The position numbers were made by a program, and so were the translations under genes. From contig JAUJOF010000012.1 in assembly GCA_030447785.1 (NCBI GenBank), positions 1 through 55,057 on the forward strand: a DNA stretch of 55,057 nt, read 5' to 3'. Below are positions 26,996 through 35,828 of this stretch, in pieces; position 1 is the stretch's first letter; every line of letters begins with the position of its first letter. Below the pieces are notes generated by a model. That model saw only the letters and a list, made by a program, of their open reading frames with translations, did not search any database and was not told where the DNA came from. The DNA comes from Solirubrobacteraceae bacterium. Its GTDB lineage: Bacteria; Actinomycetota; Thermoleophilia; Solirubrobacterales; Solirubrobacteraceae.

Positions 26996-28573
26996 ATGCG
27001 TCAGGAGTCCCGCAGCCCGGTCGACGGGGCGCCGCTGGGCAGCGTGACCGCCACGCCGCCCGAGGCCGTGGCCGGCGCCGTGGCGGCCACCAGCGAGGTC
27101 CAGGCCCTGTGGGCGGCGCTGCGCTTGCGCGACCGCGCGCGCTACCTGCGCCGGGCGGCCCAGGCGGTGATCGACGAGCTCGACGAGCTGGCCGACCTGC
27201 TCGTGCGCGAGCAGGGACGCCCGCGCGCGGAGGCCCTCACCCAGGAGCTGCTGCCCTCCATCGACACGCTGCAGTGGCTGGCCGACGCGGGGCCGCGCGT
27301 GCTGGGTCCCGAGCGCGTGCGCCTCTCGCGCAAGGTCTTTCCGGTCAAGCGCGCGGACGTGACCTTCGAGCCCCTGGGCGTGGTGGCGGTGCTCACCCCG
27401 GGCGCCGAGCCGTGGCACACGCCCCTGGGCGACGTCGCGGTGGCGCTCATGGGCGGCAACGCGGTGATGCTCGCCCCCTCCTCCCAGGCGGCGCTGGCGG
27501 CCGAGCGCATCGCGCGCGTCTTCGCGCGCGCCGGCCTGCCCGAGGGCCTGCTGCAGGTCCACCATGGCGGCGCCCAGACGGCGCGCGCCCTGCTCGAGGC
27601 CCCGGTGACCCAGGTGGTCTTCACCGGCTCACCACAGGCCGGGCGCGCGGTGGGCGAGATCTGCGCGCGCGCCTACAAGCGCTCGACGCTGGAAAGCGGC
27701 GGACACGACGCGCTGCTCGTGGTGCGCGGCGCCGACCCCGAGCGTGCCGCCACCGGGGCGGCGTGGGCGGCCTTCGCCAACGCCGGGCAGTCGCCCGGCA
27801 GCGTCAAGCGCGCCTTCGTGGTGGCCGAGGCGACCGAGCGGTTCATCACCGCGCTGGTCGCGGCGGCCGGACGCCTGCGCGTCGGCGACCCCGCGCGGGC
27901 GGGGACGGAGGTCGGGCCGCTGCTCACCCCCCAGCGCCTGCAGGGCGTGCGCGAGCTCGTCGACGACGCGGTCGCCGCCGGCGCGACCCTGCGCTGCGGC
28001 GGCCCGCTCGAGCGCTCCCCGGGCTCCTGGTGCGCGCCCGTGGTGCTGACCGACGTCCCGCCGGGGGCCCGCGTGTGGCGCGAGGCGGCGCCGGGTCCCG
28101 TGCTGGCCGTGGCCACGGTGGCCGGGGAGCGCGAGGCGATCGCCCGGGCCAACGAGGGCGAGGCCGGCCTGGGCGCCTCGGTGTGGACCGACGACCATCC
28201 CCAGGGACGGCGGATCGCCCGTGAGCTGCGCGCGGGGATGGTGTGGCTCAACGACCACCTGCCCAGCCGCACCGCACCGCAGCTGCCCTGGGGCGGGGTG
28301 GCCGGCTCGGGCCTGGGCCGCGCCCGCGGCGCGGCCGCGCTGCGCGCCGCCGTGGAGCCCAAGCTGATCACCTGGGACCCGCCGCGCTCGCACCACTTCT
28401 GGTGGCACCCCTACGACGCGACGCTGGTCGACGCCAGCCGCGCACTGGCTTGGCTGCGCTCCGCGCGGGACCACGACCGCGAGCGCGCCCTGCGCGCCGG
28501 CGCGCTCCCGCTGGCGCGCACCGCGGCCCGTGGGCTGCGTGCCGCGGCGGGCGCGGCGCGGCGGGCGCGATGA
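26996..28573 (+). CDS. Aldehyde dehydrogenase-fold protein lacking catalytic Cys
   Basis: 525 residues of the ALDH superfamily: cofactor-binding half with FTGSPQAGRAVGEI, the LESGGHD block (Glu kept), and C-terminal LPWGGVAGSGLGR. In the active-site signature the usual NAGQxC reads NAGQSPG, so the nucleophilic Cys is Pro267, and the conserved PWN near residue 140 reads PWH. It therefore should not oxidise aldehydes by the standard mechanism. A C-terminal extension of about 80 residues, rich in Arg and Ala, follows. ATG 26996 is the start. Function unknown; possibly a binding or regulatory protein. Confidence 0.85.
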   Translation: MRQESRSPVDGAPLGSVTATPPEAVAGAVAATSEVQALWAALRLRDRARYLRRAAQAVIDELDELADLLVREQGRPRAEALTQELLPSIDTLQWLADAGPRVLGPERVRLSRKVFPVKRADVTFEPLGVVAVLTPGAEPWHTPLGDVAVALMGGNAVMLAPSSQAALAAERIARVFARAGLPEGLLQVHHGGAQTARALLEAPVTQVVFTGSPQAGRAVGEICARAYKRSTLESGGHDALLVVRGADPERAATGAAWAAFANAGQSPGSVKRAFVVAEATERFITALVAAAGRLRVGDPARAGTEVGPLLTPQRLQGVRELVDDAVAAGATLRCGGPLERSPGSWCAPVVLTDVPPGARVWREAAPGPVLAVATVAGEREAIARANEGEAGLGASVWTDDHPQGRRIARELRAGMVWLNDHLPSRTAPQLPWGGVAGSGLGRARGAAALRAAVEPKLITWDPPRSHHFWWHPYDATLVDASRALAWLRSARDHDRERALRAGALPLARTAARGLRAAAGAARRAR

Positions 28574-28582
28574 AGCGGTGGA

Positions 28583-29386
28583 TCAGGCGGCTCGAGCCCG
28601 GGGGATGTAGCGCAGACGCCCGGGCACGAAGGGCACCAGCAGGCGTTTGGCGTACTCCGCGCCGCCGGCCAGCGCGAGGCCGCGCAGCGGGTCCCAGCGA
28701 AAGCCGTATTGGCGGCGCAGACCGGCGGGCAGCAGGCCGATCGTGAGCTGGTTGACCAGCTCCACCAGCGGGCGGGCCACGAGGCGCGTCGGCGGGCGCA
28801 TGACGATCGCCACCGCCAGCTCGCGCGCCTGGTCGGTGACCACCAGGTCATCCGAGGCGAGCATGCCGTCCACGTAGGTGCGGAAGGCGGCCCAGTCGGC
28901 GGGCATGTCCCCGTCGCCCAGGCCGAAGTGACGGCCGACCACGCGGTAGTCGCCCCACAGCGCCTCGCGCTCGTCGGGCGTCATGCCGCGCACGTACTTC
29001 TCGTAGACCAGCGCGGCGGAGTCCACCAGCGACGCGAGCACCCACAGCAGCAGCTCGGGGTCGTCGGCGCGGTAGGGGGTGCCCGCGGGGAAGCGCCCCG
29101 CCGCCACGGCCGTCTCTCCTCGCACCGTCGCGTGCATGGCGCGCACGCGCGCGGTCACGCGGTCGGCCGACTCCTTGTCCTCTCCCCAGGCGATCAGGTC
29201 GAGGACCTCACCGGTGCGCCGCAGCCGCGCGTAGGGATCTTCGAGCGCCCCCGTGTGCGCGAAGAAGCCGGCGAAGGCCACCGGATGGGCGGCCATCATG
29301 AGCAGCGCCCGCGGCCCGCTGAAGGCCACGGCGTACTCGCCGATGACCCGGCGCAGCATCGAGTCGTCGGTGAAGTAGCCGGGCAT
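28583..29386 (-). CDS. DUF2236 / MpaB-like oxygenase
   Basis: 267 residues from the ATG at 29386. Conserved features are [17 protein letters not shown], then [14 protein letters not shown] with a His, [20 protein letters not shown], and the helical C-terminus. This is the DUF2236 (MpaB/latex-clearing-protein-related) fold, in which some members bind haem b and oxidise substrates. Haem ligands are not certain from sequence. It is convergent with the ALDH-like gene, 9 bp apart, and divergent from the siroheme gene. Substrate unknown. Confidence 0.85.
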   Translation of the reverse strand: MPGYFTDDSMLRRVIGEYAVAFSGPRALLMMAAHPVAFAGFFAHTGALEDPYARLRRTGEVLDLIAWGEDKESADRVTARVRAMHATVRGETAVAAGRFPAGTPYRADDPELLLWVLASLVDSAALVYEKYVRGMTPDEREALWGDYRVVGRHFGLGDGDMPADWAAFRTYVDGMLASDDLVVTDQARELAVAIVMRPPTRLVARPLVELVNQLTIGLLPAGLRRQYGFRWDPLRGLALAGGAEYAKRLLVPFVPGRLRYIPRARAA

Positions 29387-29433
29387 GCCCAAAGGGTACG
29401 GGCGAGCGTCGGCAAGGGTTTACGCTCTGGTCC

Positions 29434-30171
29434 ATGCCCGCCCAGGCCTACGTCGGCAAGGAGTGCGTGTGCCAGTTCCGGCGTGGGATCTGCGACCAGA
29501 CCTGCGTGCGCGACATGCTCGACACGCCGTTCTACATCGCGTGCCTGAAGCTCAGCGGGCGGCGCTGCGTGGTGGTGGGCGGCGGGGCGATCGGCCTCGA
29601 GAAGGTCGAGGGCCTGCTGGCCTGCGACGCCGACGTGGTGCTGATCGCGCCCGACGCCGTGCCCGGACTGGCCGAGCTGGCCGCCGAGGGCTCGATCACC
29701 TGGGAGCGGCACGAGTACCGCACCGAGGACCTCGAGGGCGCCTTCATGGTGATCGCCTCCACCGACGACACCGACGTCAACATCCGCGTCTACGACGACG
29801 CGGAGCGCAGGGCGATGCTGGTCAACATCGTCGACGTACCCCCGCTGTGCAACTTCATCCTGCCCGCCATCGTGCGCACCGGTCCGCTGGCCATCGCCAT
29901 CTCCACCGCGGGCGCCTCGCCGGCGCTGGCCAAGCGCATGAAGGCCGAAGTCTCCGAGCTGTTCGGCGAGGAGTACGCGCGCCTGGCCGTGATCCTCAAC
30001 GAGGCCCGCGGGTGGGCCAAGGGCACGCTGCCCACCTATCAGGAGCGCAAGGCCTTCTTCGAGGGGATCGTCAACGGCGACCCCGATCCCGTCGCCCTGC
30101 TGCGCGAGGGCCGCGAGCCCGAGGTGCGCGAGCTGATCGCTGCCGCGCAGCACCAGCACGCCGCGGTGTGA
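29434..30171 (+). CDS. Precorrin-2 dehydrogenase with Cys-rich N-terminus
   Basis: 245 residues. The core is the CysG N-terminal/Met8p type: NAD-binding [17 protein letters not shown], then [27 protein letters not shown], and [16 protein letters not shown]. It oxidises precorrin-2 to sirohydrochlorin, and such enzymes may also insert iron. An unusual N-terminal extension (residues 9-25) has four cysteines, [16 protein letters not shown], which could bind a metal or an Fe-S cluster. The haem-branch genes hemA, hemC and cobA/hemD lie downstream at 35.8-39.5 kb. Its stop overlaps moaC by GTGA. Confidence 0.88.
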   Translation: MPAQAYVGKECVCQFRRGICDQTCVRDMLDTPFYIACLKLSGRRCVVVGGGAIGLEKVEGLLACDADVVLIAPDAVPGLAELAAEGSITWERHEYRTEDLEGAFMVIASTDDTDVNIRVYDDAERRAMLVNIVDVPPLCNFILPAIVRTGPLAIAISTAGASPALAKRMKAEVSELFGEEYARLAVILNEARGWAKGTLPTYQERKAFFEGIVNGDPDPVALLREGREPEVRELIAAAQHQHAAV

Positions 30172-30683
30172 GCACCCACGGGCAGAGCCCTTCGGGCACA
30201 GGCGAGGGGCCGTTCACCCACCTCGACGAGCAGGGCCGCGCGCGGATGGTCGACGTGGGCGACAAGCCCGCGACCCAGCGCCGCGCCCTCGCCCGCGCGG
30301 TGGTGCGCATGACGCCGCAGACCGCGCAGCGCCTCGCCGCCCGCGACGTGCCCAAGGGCGACGTGCTGGCCACCGCGCGCATCGCGGGGATCCAGGCGGC
30401 CAAGCGCACCAGCGAGCTGATCCCCCTCTGCCACGCGCTGGCGCTGAGCAGCGTGAGCATCGAGGAGGACCTCGACCCCGCGGCGGGCACGCTGACCCTC
30501 CTCGCCGAGGCGCGCACCGCCGCGCAGACCGGCGTGGAGATGGAGGCGCTGACCGCTGCGTCGGTGGCCGCGCTGACCGTCTACGACATGCTCAAGGGGC
30601 TGGAGCGGGGCATCGAAATCGCCTCGGTGCGCCTGGTGGAGAAAAGCGGCGGGCAGCGCGGCGACTGGCGCTGGTCGGGCTGA
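30168..30683 (+). CDS. moaC: Cyclic pyranopterin monophosphate synthase MoaC
   Basis: 171 residues from GTG 30168 (GTGA overlap). The family signature is visible: [39 protein letters not shown] and [20 protein letters not shown]. MoaC converts the GTP-derived cyclic intermediate to cPMP in molybdenum cofactor synthesis. It is slightly long at the N-terminus (about 14 extra residues). Mog lies at 33.0 kb, suggesting a molybdopterin role for this region. Confidence 0.94.
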   Translation: MSTHGQSPSGTGEGPFTHLDEQGRARMVDVGDKPATQRRALARAVVRMTPQTAQRLAARDVPKGDVLATARIAGIQAAKRTSELIPLCHALALSSVSIEEDLDPAAGTLTLLAEARTAAQTGVEMEALTAASVAALTVYDMLKGLERGIEIASVRLVEKSGGQRGDWRWSG

Positions 30684-30770
30684 CGCGCCGCCGCGCTCGT
30701 AGCGAAACCACCACCGGACCTTCACGGCGCGGTCACATGCCGCCGCCTGGGACCTGCTGGGCTGCCGGGC

Positions 30771-31964
30771 ATGCGCATACGAGCCCTCGTCACCCTGATC
30801 GCCCTCATCGCCACGGGCGCCGCCGCGGCCTCGGTCGGCGCCGCGCCCGTCCGCGAGCCCACCCTGCTCGAGCGGGCCATCCTCCCCGCCGACGCCTCCG
30901 CTCCCGCGCCGTTCCCCGGCGTGCCCAACACCGATCCCGCCCCGGCACCGGACGCGCGTCAGCCCGTGGGCGGCTTCTCGGCGTTGCTGGACGCCGCGGG
31001 CAAGGACGTCTTCTGGGCCATGCCCGACAACGGCTTCGGCTCCAAGGCCAACTCCCGCTCGTTCCTGCTGCGCGTCTACCGCGTGCGCGCCGACTTCGAG
31101 ACCGCCCGCGGCGGCAGTGGAGAGGTCCAGATCCTCGACTGGATCACCTTGCGCGACCCCGACGAGAGGATCCCCTTCCCGATCGTCACCGAGAACAGCG
31201 ACGAGCGGCTGCTCACCGGCGGGGACTTCGACCTCGAGTCGATGCGCGTGGCCCGCGACGGCACGCTGTGGTTCGGTGAGGAGTTCGGGCCCTTCCTGGT
31301 GCACACCGACGCCACCGGCAAGGTGCTCGAGGCGCCGATCCCGCTGCCCGGGGTCAGCTCGCCCGACAATCCCCTGAGCGACGAGGCCAACCTGGGCCGC
31401 TCCAACGGCTTCGAGGGAATGGCCATCTCCAAGAATCGCAAGACGCTGTACCCCGTGCTCGAGGGCCCCGTCGAGGGCGACGACCCCCACGTGCGCCGGG
31501 TGTACGAGTTCGACCTGCGCAGCGGGCGCTACGTCGGGCGTCGCGCCGACTACCGCGTCGCCGACCCCTCCCTGCTGGTGTCCGACTTCACCGCCCTGGA
31601 CGGGCGGCGCTTCATCGCCCTGGAGCGCGACAACAGCGAGGGCCTGGAGGCCGAGCACAAGCAGGGCTTCGTCGTCGACCTGCGCGACCCCGCCCGCGGG
31701 GGCACGCTGGCCAAGCGCCGCGTGGTCGACCTGCTCGACCTGCGCGACCCGGCCGCGATCTCCCTGCCGGGCCGGCCCGGCGACGTGGGTCTGGGCGACC
31801 CCTTCGCGATGCCCTACGTGACCATCGAGAGCGTGCTGCCCGTGGGCGGCGACCGGCTGGCGATCGTCAACGACACCAACTTCGGGTCCACCGGGCGCAA
31901 TCCCCAGCTGCCCGACCCCAGCGACTTCATCGTCGTGCGCGTGCCCGGGCTGCGCGGCGAGTGA
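30771..31964 (+). CDS. Secreted esterase-like/phytase-like β-propeller protein
   Basis: 397 residues with a classical signal peptide (MRIRALVTLIALIATGAAAA). The body contains repeated strand-rich segments such as GGFSALLDAAGKDVFWAMPD, FDLESMRVARDGTLWFGEE and GFEGMAISKNRKTLYPVLEG, characteristic of the esterase-like phytase (SdiA-like PF13449) propeller. Such proteins are exported and often act on phosphate esters, but the substrate is unproven. The following gene starts 14 bp later and probably shares its mRNA. Confidence 0.85.
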   Translation: MRIRALVTLIALIATGAAAASVGAAPVREPTLLERAILPADASAPAPFPGVPNTDPAPAPDARQPVGGFSALLDAAGKDVFWAMPDNGFGSKANSRSFLLRVYRVRADFETARGGSGEVQILDWITLRDPDERIPFPIVTENSDERLLTGGDFDLESMRVARDGTLWFGEEFGPFLVHTDATGKVLEAPIPLPGVSSPDNPLSDEANLGRSNGFEGMAISKNRKTLYPVLEGPVEGDDPHVRRVYEFDLRSGRYVGRRADYRVADPSLLVSDFTALDGRRFIALERDNSEGLEAEHKQGFVVDLRDPARGGTLAKRRVVDLLDLRDPAAISLPGRPGDVGLGDPFAMPYVTIESVLPVGGDRLAIVNDTNFGSTGRNPQLPDPSDFIVVRVPGLRGE

Positions 31965-31978
31965 GCCAGGAGCGACGA

Positions 31979-32956
31979 ATGACCGTGAAGACCCTGCTGT
32001 GCACCCTGGCCGCGGCCGCGGCCCTCCTCACGCTCTCCGCCGGCGCGACGGCCGGCGGCGGGAAGCCGGTCAATGCCGGCTCCAAGAACCCCCTGAGCAT
32101 CGCGGTGATCGGCGACACCCCCTACGGCGAGGAGCAGATCGCCGCCTTCCCCGAGTTGGTCGACGACGTCAACGACGACCCCAAGGTACGCCTCGTCCTG
32201 CACCTGGGCGACGTCAAGAGCGGCAGCAGCCGCTGCTCGGACGAGCGCTTCCAGACCTCGCTGCGCCTGTACGAGACGTTCAAGGACCCGTTCGTCCTCA
32301 CGCCGGGCGACAACGAGTGGACGGACTGCCACCGGGCCGCGGCCGGCGGTTACCTGCCCACCGAGCGCCTGGCCGCGGTGCGCGAGACCTTCTACCCGCA
32401 GCCGGGGCGCACGCTGGGCGGCCGCCCCATGCGCGTGCTCACCCAGTCCGACGAGCCCGGCTTCGAGGCCTTCGTGGAGAACCAGCTGTGGATGCGCTCC
32501 CAGGTGGTCTTCTCCGCCGTGCACGTGGTGGGCAGCCGCAACGACCTGGCCCCCTGGTTCGGCTCGGCGGAGACCGAGCAGCAGCGCGAGCTGCGCCTCG
32601 AGGAGTACCGCACGCGGCTGGCCGCCGACCTCGCGTGGCTGGACCGCACCTTCGCCACCGCGCGCCGCGAGGGCGCCCAAGGCGTGGCGATCGCCATGCA
32701 GGCCGACACCTTCGCGGGCTCCCCCGAGGGCTTCGAGGAGATCATCGAGCGCATCGAGGACCGCGCTCGCGAGTTCGGCGGTCCCGTGCTGCTGCTGCAG
32801 GGCGACACGCACACCTACAAGGTCGACCGTCCGCTGGCCGGCGCGCCCAACGTGACGAGGATCGTGGTGGAGGGCGAGACCGCCGACGAGTGGCTGCGCC
32901 TGCGCATCGACCCGCGCTCCGACGAGCTGTTCTCCTGGGAGCGCGAGCGGCTGTAG
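31979..32956 (+). CDS. Secreted metallophosphoesterase-like protein
   Basis: 325 residues from the ATG at 31979, preceded by AGGAG; a GTG at 31961 would overlap the previous stop. A signal peptide (TVKTLLCTLAAAAALLTLSA) precedes the calcineurin-like core: IAVIGDTPYG, LVLHLGDVKSG, LTPGDNEWTD, and a distal QGDTHTY. These supply Asp, Asn and His ligands for a di-metal centre. Together with the upstream phytase-like protein it may serve extracellular phosphate release. Confidence 0.85.
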   Translation: MTVKTLLCTLAAAAALLTLSAGATAGGGKPVNAGSKNPLSIAVIGDTPYGEEQIAAFPELVDDVNDDPKVRLVLHLGDVKSGSSRCSDERFQTSLRLYETFKDPFVLTPGDNEWTDCHRAAAGGYLPTERLAAVRETFYPQPGRTLGGRPMRVLTQSDEPGFEAFVENQLWMRSQVVFSAVHVVGSRNDLAPWFGSAETEQQRELRLEEYRTRLAADLAWLDRTFATARREGAQGVAIAMQADTFAGSPEGFEEIIERIEDRAREFGGPVLLLQGDTHTYKVDRPLAGAPNVTRIVVEGETADEWLRLRIDPRSDELFSWERERL

Positions 32957-33007
32957 CCGGGGCAGTGGGCACGCGCACGGCGGCGGAGGACCATAGCCTT
33001 CACCGCC

Positions 33008-33481
33008 GTGCGCACCGCGGTCCTCACCGTGTCCTCCTCCGTCGCCCGGGGAACCCGGGAGGACGCGTCGGGCGAGGCGCTCGCCGCGCTGGCTGCCGAA
33101 GCCGGCTGCGAGCTCGCGCACCGCGACGTGGTGGCCGACGACCGCGCCGCCATCGAGGCGGCGCTGCGCGGCTACGCCCGCGACGGCTGCGCGCTGGTGT
33201 TCACCACTGGAGGCACCGGCCTCACGCCCGACGACGTGACCCCCGAGGCCACGCGCGCGGTCATCGACCGCGACGCGCCCGGCTTCGCCGAGGCGCTGCG
33301 CGCCGAGTCGCTGCGCCACACGCCGATGGGCGTGCTCAGCCGCGGGGCCGCGGGCATCGCCGGGCGCACCCTGATCGTCAACTTCCCGGGCAACCCCAAG
33401 GCGATCGGCGAGCTCTTCGGCGTCATCGCCCCCACGCTGGGCCACGCGGTGCAGACGCTGGGCGGACGCTCGGTGCACTGA
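33008..33481 (+). CDS. mog: Molybdopterin adenylyltransferase Mog/MoaB
   Basis: 157 residues from GTG 33008. The MoCF fold is recognisable from LVFTTGGTGLTPDDVTPEA, with the GGTG and DVTPE motifs, and NFPGNPKAIGELF. This protein adenylylates molybdopterin before metal insertion. MoaB-type proteins have the same fold, so mog and moaB cannot be separated by sequence alone. It is the second moco gene of the window after moaC. Confidence 0.9.
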   Translation: MRTAVLTVSSSVARGTREDASGEALAALAAEAGCELAHRDVVADDRAAIEAALRGYARDGCALVFTTGGTGLTPDDVTPEATRAVIDRDAPGFAEALRAESLRHTPMGVLSRGAAGIAGRTLIVNFPGNPKAIGELFGVIAPTLGHAVQTLGGRSVH

Positions 33482-33530
33482 CACGGCCCGGCACGCCGGC
33501 TCGGCCTCGTGGTCCCCGTACCCTGCGCGC

Positions 33531-34220
33531 GTGCCGTCCCCCGCACCCGCCGTCGCCCTGCGCGGCCTCGGCCGCCGCTACGGCGAGCGCCCGGTGCTGC
33601 ACGACGTCACGCTGCGCCTGGAGCGCGGGAGCACGATGGTGGTCTTCGGCCCCAACGGCGCGGGCAAGACCACGCTGCTGCGCGTGCTGGCCGGGCTGCT
33701 GCGCCCCCACGAGGGCGACGTGGAGGTGCTGGGCGCGCAGCTGCCCGACGAGGGATGGCGGGTGCGCGGACGGGTGGGGCTGCTCACCCACGACCCCTTG
33801 CTCTACCGCGAGCTGAGCCCGCGCGAGAACCTGCGCTTCCACGCGCGCCTGCACGGGCGCGAGGCGGCGCGCATCGAGGCTACCCTGGACGCCGTGGGGC
33901 TCGCCGCGCGGGCCGACGACCCGGTGGCCGAGCTCTCGCGGGGGCTGGTGCAGCGCGCCGCGGTGGCCCGCGCGATCCTGCACGAGCCCGAGCTGCTGCT
34001 GCTCGACGAGCCGCTGGCCAACCTCGATCCCGCCGCGACCGCTCGCCTGCAGCCGGTGATCGGCCGCGAGAGCGGACGCACCCGCGTGGTGACCAGCCAC
34101 GACCCGGCCGGCGGGCTGGCCGACGCCGACGTGGCGCTGGGCCTGCGCGGCGGGCGGGTGGCGCTGCTGGCCCGGGCCGAGGAGCTGAGCGCCGCGCGCG
34201 TGGCGGAGCTGTACGCGTGA
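33531..34220 (+). CDS. ccmA: ABC ATPase of haem exporter CcmA
   Basis: 229 residues from GTG 33531. Walker A is GPNGAGKTTLLRVL, the signature is LSRGLVQRAAVARA in place of LSGGQ, Walker B is LLLLDEPLANLD, and the switch His is in VVTSHDP. With CcmB it forms the ATPase of the haem-chaperone-release complex for cytochrome c maturation. The assignment rests on the adjacent ccmB, ccmC and ccmD. The stop overlaps ccmB by 4 bp. Confidence 0.92.
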   Translation: MPSPAPAVALRGLGRRYGERPVLHDVTLRLERGSTMVVFGPNGAGKTTLLRVLAGLLRPHEGDVEVLGAQLPDEGWRVRGRVGLLTHDPLLYRELSPRENLRFHARLHGREAARIEATLDAVGLAARADDPVAELSRGLVQRAAVARAILHEPELLLLDEPLANLDPAATARLQPVIGRESGRTRVVTSHDPAGGLADADVALGLRGGRVALLARAEELSAARVAELYA

Positions 34221-34891
34221 GGCGCGCGATCGCCGCGCTGCTGCGCAAGGACCTGCTGGTCGAGCTGCGCACCAAGGAGGCGGTGCCGGCCATGGCGCTG
34301 TTCGCCATCAGCACCTTCGTGGTCTTCCACTTCGGGCTGGACCGAGACACGGTGGAAGGCGACGTGGCCGCGGGGGTGCTGTGGGTGACCATGCTCTTCG
34401 CCGCCGTGCTGGGCATCAACCGCCTGTTCGTGGCCGAGGCCGAGCAGGGCGGCTTCGACGGCTTCCTGCTCGCGCCCGTGGAGCGCACCGCGCTGCTGGT
34501 GGCCAAGGCACTCGCGCTGCTGGTCTTCCTGGCCATCGTCCAGCTCGTCGCCGTGCCCGCGTTCGCGATCCTGCTGCTGGGCCCCGACGTGTTCCAGGCG
34601 CTGCCCGCTCTGCTCGTGGTGCTGGTGTTGGCCGACGTGGGCATCGCGGTCATCGGCACGCTGGTCTCCGCGCTGGGCATCCGCACGCGCGCGCGCGATC
34701 TCATCGTGCCCATCCTGCTGCTGCCGCTGCTGATCCCCGTGGTGCTGGCCGCGGCGCAGGCGACGGCTCCCCTGTTCGCGCAGGCGGGCGCCGGGCCGCT
34801 CCCCGGGCGCTGGCTGGCGATCCTCGCGATCTATGATGTGGTATTCGGGCTGATCGCCTACGCGGTCTTCGACTTTCTGCTGGAGGACTGA
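34217..34891 (+). CDS. ccmB: Haem exporter membrane subunit CcmB
   Basis: 224 residues from GTG 34217. About six TM helices, including AMALFAISTFVVFHFGL and VLWVTMLFAAVLGINRLF, and the EAEQGGFDGFLLAPVERT loop typical of CcmB. It is the permease partner of CcmA. The stop and the ccmC ATG share one base (TGATG). Confidence 0.93.
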   Translation: MRRAIAALLRKDLLVELRTKEAVPAMALFAISTFVVFHFGLDRDTVEGDVAAGVLWVTMLFAAVLGINRLFVAEAEQGGFDGFLLAPVERTALLVAKALALLVFLAIVQLVAVPAFAILLLGPDVFQALPALLVVLVLADVGIAVIGTLVSALGIRTRARDLIVPILLLPLLIPVVLAAAQATAPLFAQAGAGPLPGRWLAILAIYDVVFGLIAYAVFDFLLED

Positions 34892-35625
34892 TGACCTACG
34901 GCAAGGGCCTTCCCGCGCTCGCCGCCCTCACCACCCTGACCCTCACCGCCGCGCTCGCGCTGGTCTTCTTCTTCGCGCCGCTGGACGCCGACCAGGGCTT
35001 CGTGCAGAAGATCTTCTACCTGCACGTGCCGATGGGGATCGTGGCGCTGGCCGGCTTCGTCGCGGGAGGGGTCTTCGCCGTCGCGCACCTGCGCACCCGC
35101 GACGCGCGCCACGACCTGCGCTCCTACGTGGCCATCCATCTGTCCCTGATCCTCGCCGTGGGCGTGCTGATCACGGGCTCGATCTGGGCCAGAGCCTCCT
35201 GGGGGGCCTGGTGGGTGTGGGACGAGCCGATGCTCGTGGTCTTCCTCATCATCTTCCTGCTCTACGCCTGCTATCAGCCGCTGCGCTTCTCGATCGAGGA
35301 CCGCGACCGCCAGGCCCGGGCGGCCAGCGTCTTCGCGATCACCGCGGGAGCGTTCACCCCGCTGTGCTTCGGCGCAGTGCGCTTCGCCCAGGAGGCCTAC
35401 ATCCACCCGCGCACCTTCGACTCGACCGGCGTGGGGATGCCACCGGGGATGTTCGTCACCTTCCTGGTGGCCTTCGTGGGGATGACGCTGCTGTTCGTGA
35501 CGCTGTGGAAGTACGAGATGGCCGCCAAGCACACGACCTTCCGCCTGCGCGCCCTGCGCCGCGCGCTGGGCGGCGAGGAAGACCTCGCGCCGGTGCGACG
35601 CAGCGCGGCGCCCCAGAGCCTGTGA
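34891..35625 (+). CDS. ccmC: Haem exporter/cytochrome c biogenesis CcmC
   Basis: 244 residues with six TM segments. The tryptophan-rich WWVWDEP (WWD domain, haem contact) lies near residue 110, with conserved His residues in KIFYLHVPMG and SYVAIHLSL acting as axial ligands in the family. In System I, CcmC loads haem onto the chaperone CcmE. No CcmE or CcmF is in this window. The final residues overlap the ccmD start by 4 bp. Confidence 0.94.
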   Translation: MTYGKGLPALAALTTLTLTAALALVFFFAPLDADQGFVQKIFYLHVPMGIVALAGFVAGGVFAVAHLRTRDARHDLRSYVAIHLSLILAVGVLITGSIWARASWGAWWVWDEPMLVVFLIIFLLYACYQPLRFSIEDRDRQARAASVFAITAGAFTPLCFGAVRFAQEAYIHPRTFDSTGVGMPPGMFVTFLVAFVGMTLLFVTLWKYEMAAKHTTFRLRALRRALGGEEDLAPVRRSAAPQSL

Positions 35626-35828
35626 ATCCGGCCCTGCCCCTCGGCGACGCCGGCGTCTACGTCGCCGCCGCCTACGTCGTCTTCTTCGGGCTGATCCTCG
35701 TCTACGTGGCCATCATGGCCGCGAAGCTGGGTCGCCTGGAGCGCGACGTGACCGAGCTGAGCGAGCTGGCCGAGCGGCGCAGGGCCGCCGAGGTGGAGCA
35801 CGAGCACGAGACGGTCACCCATGGTTAG
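35622..35828 (+). CDS. ccmD: Small CcmD-like membrane protein
   Basis: 68 residues from GTG 35622. One TM helix (YVAAAYVVFFGLILVYVAIM) and a charged C-terminal tail, as in CcmD, which stabilises the CcmABC-haem-CcmE complex. Sequence similarity alone would be weak; position between ccmC and hemA and the topology carry the call. It overlaps hemA by 8 bp. Confidence 0.8.
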   Translation: MNPALPLGDAGVYVAAAYVVFFGLILVYVAIMAAKLGRLERDVTELSELAERRRAAEVEHEHETVTHG

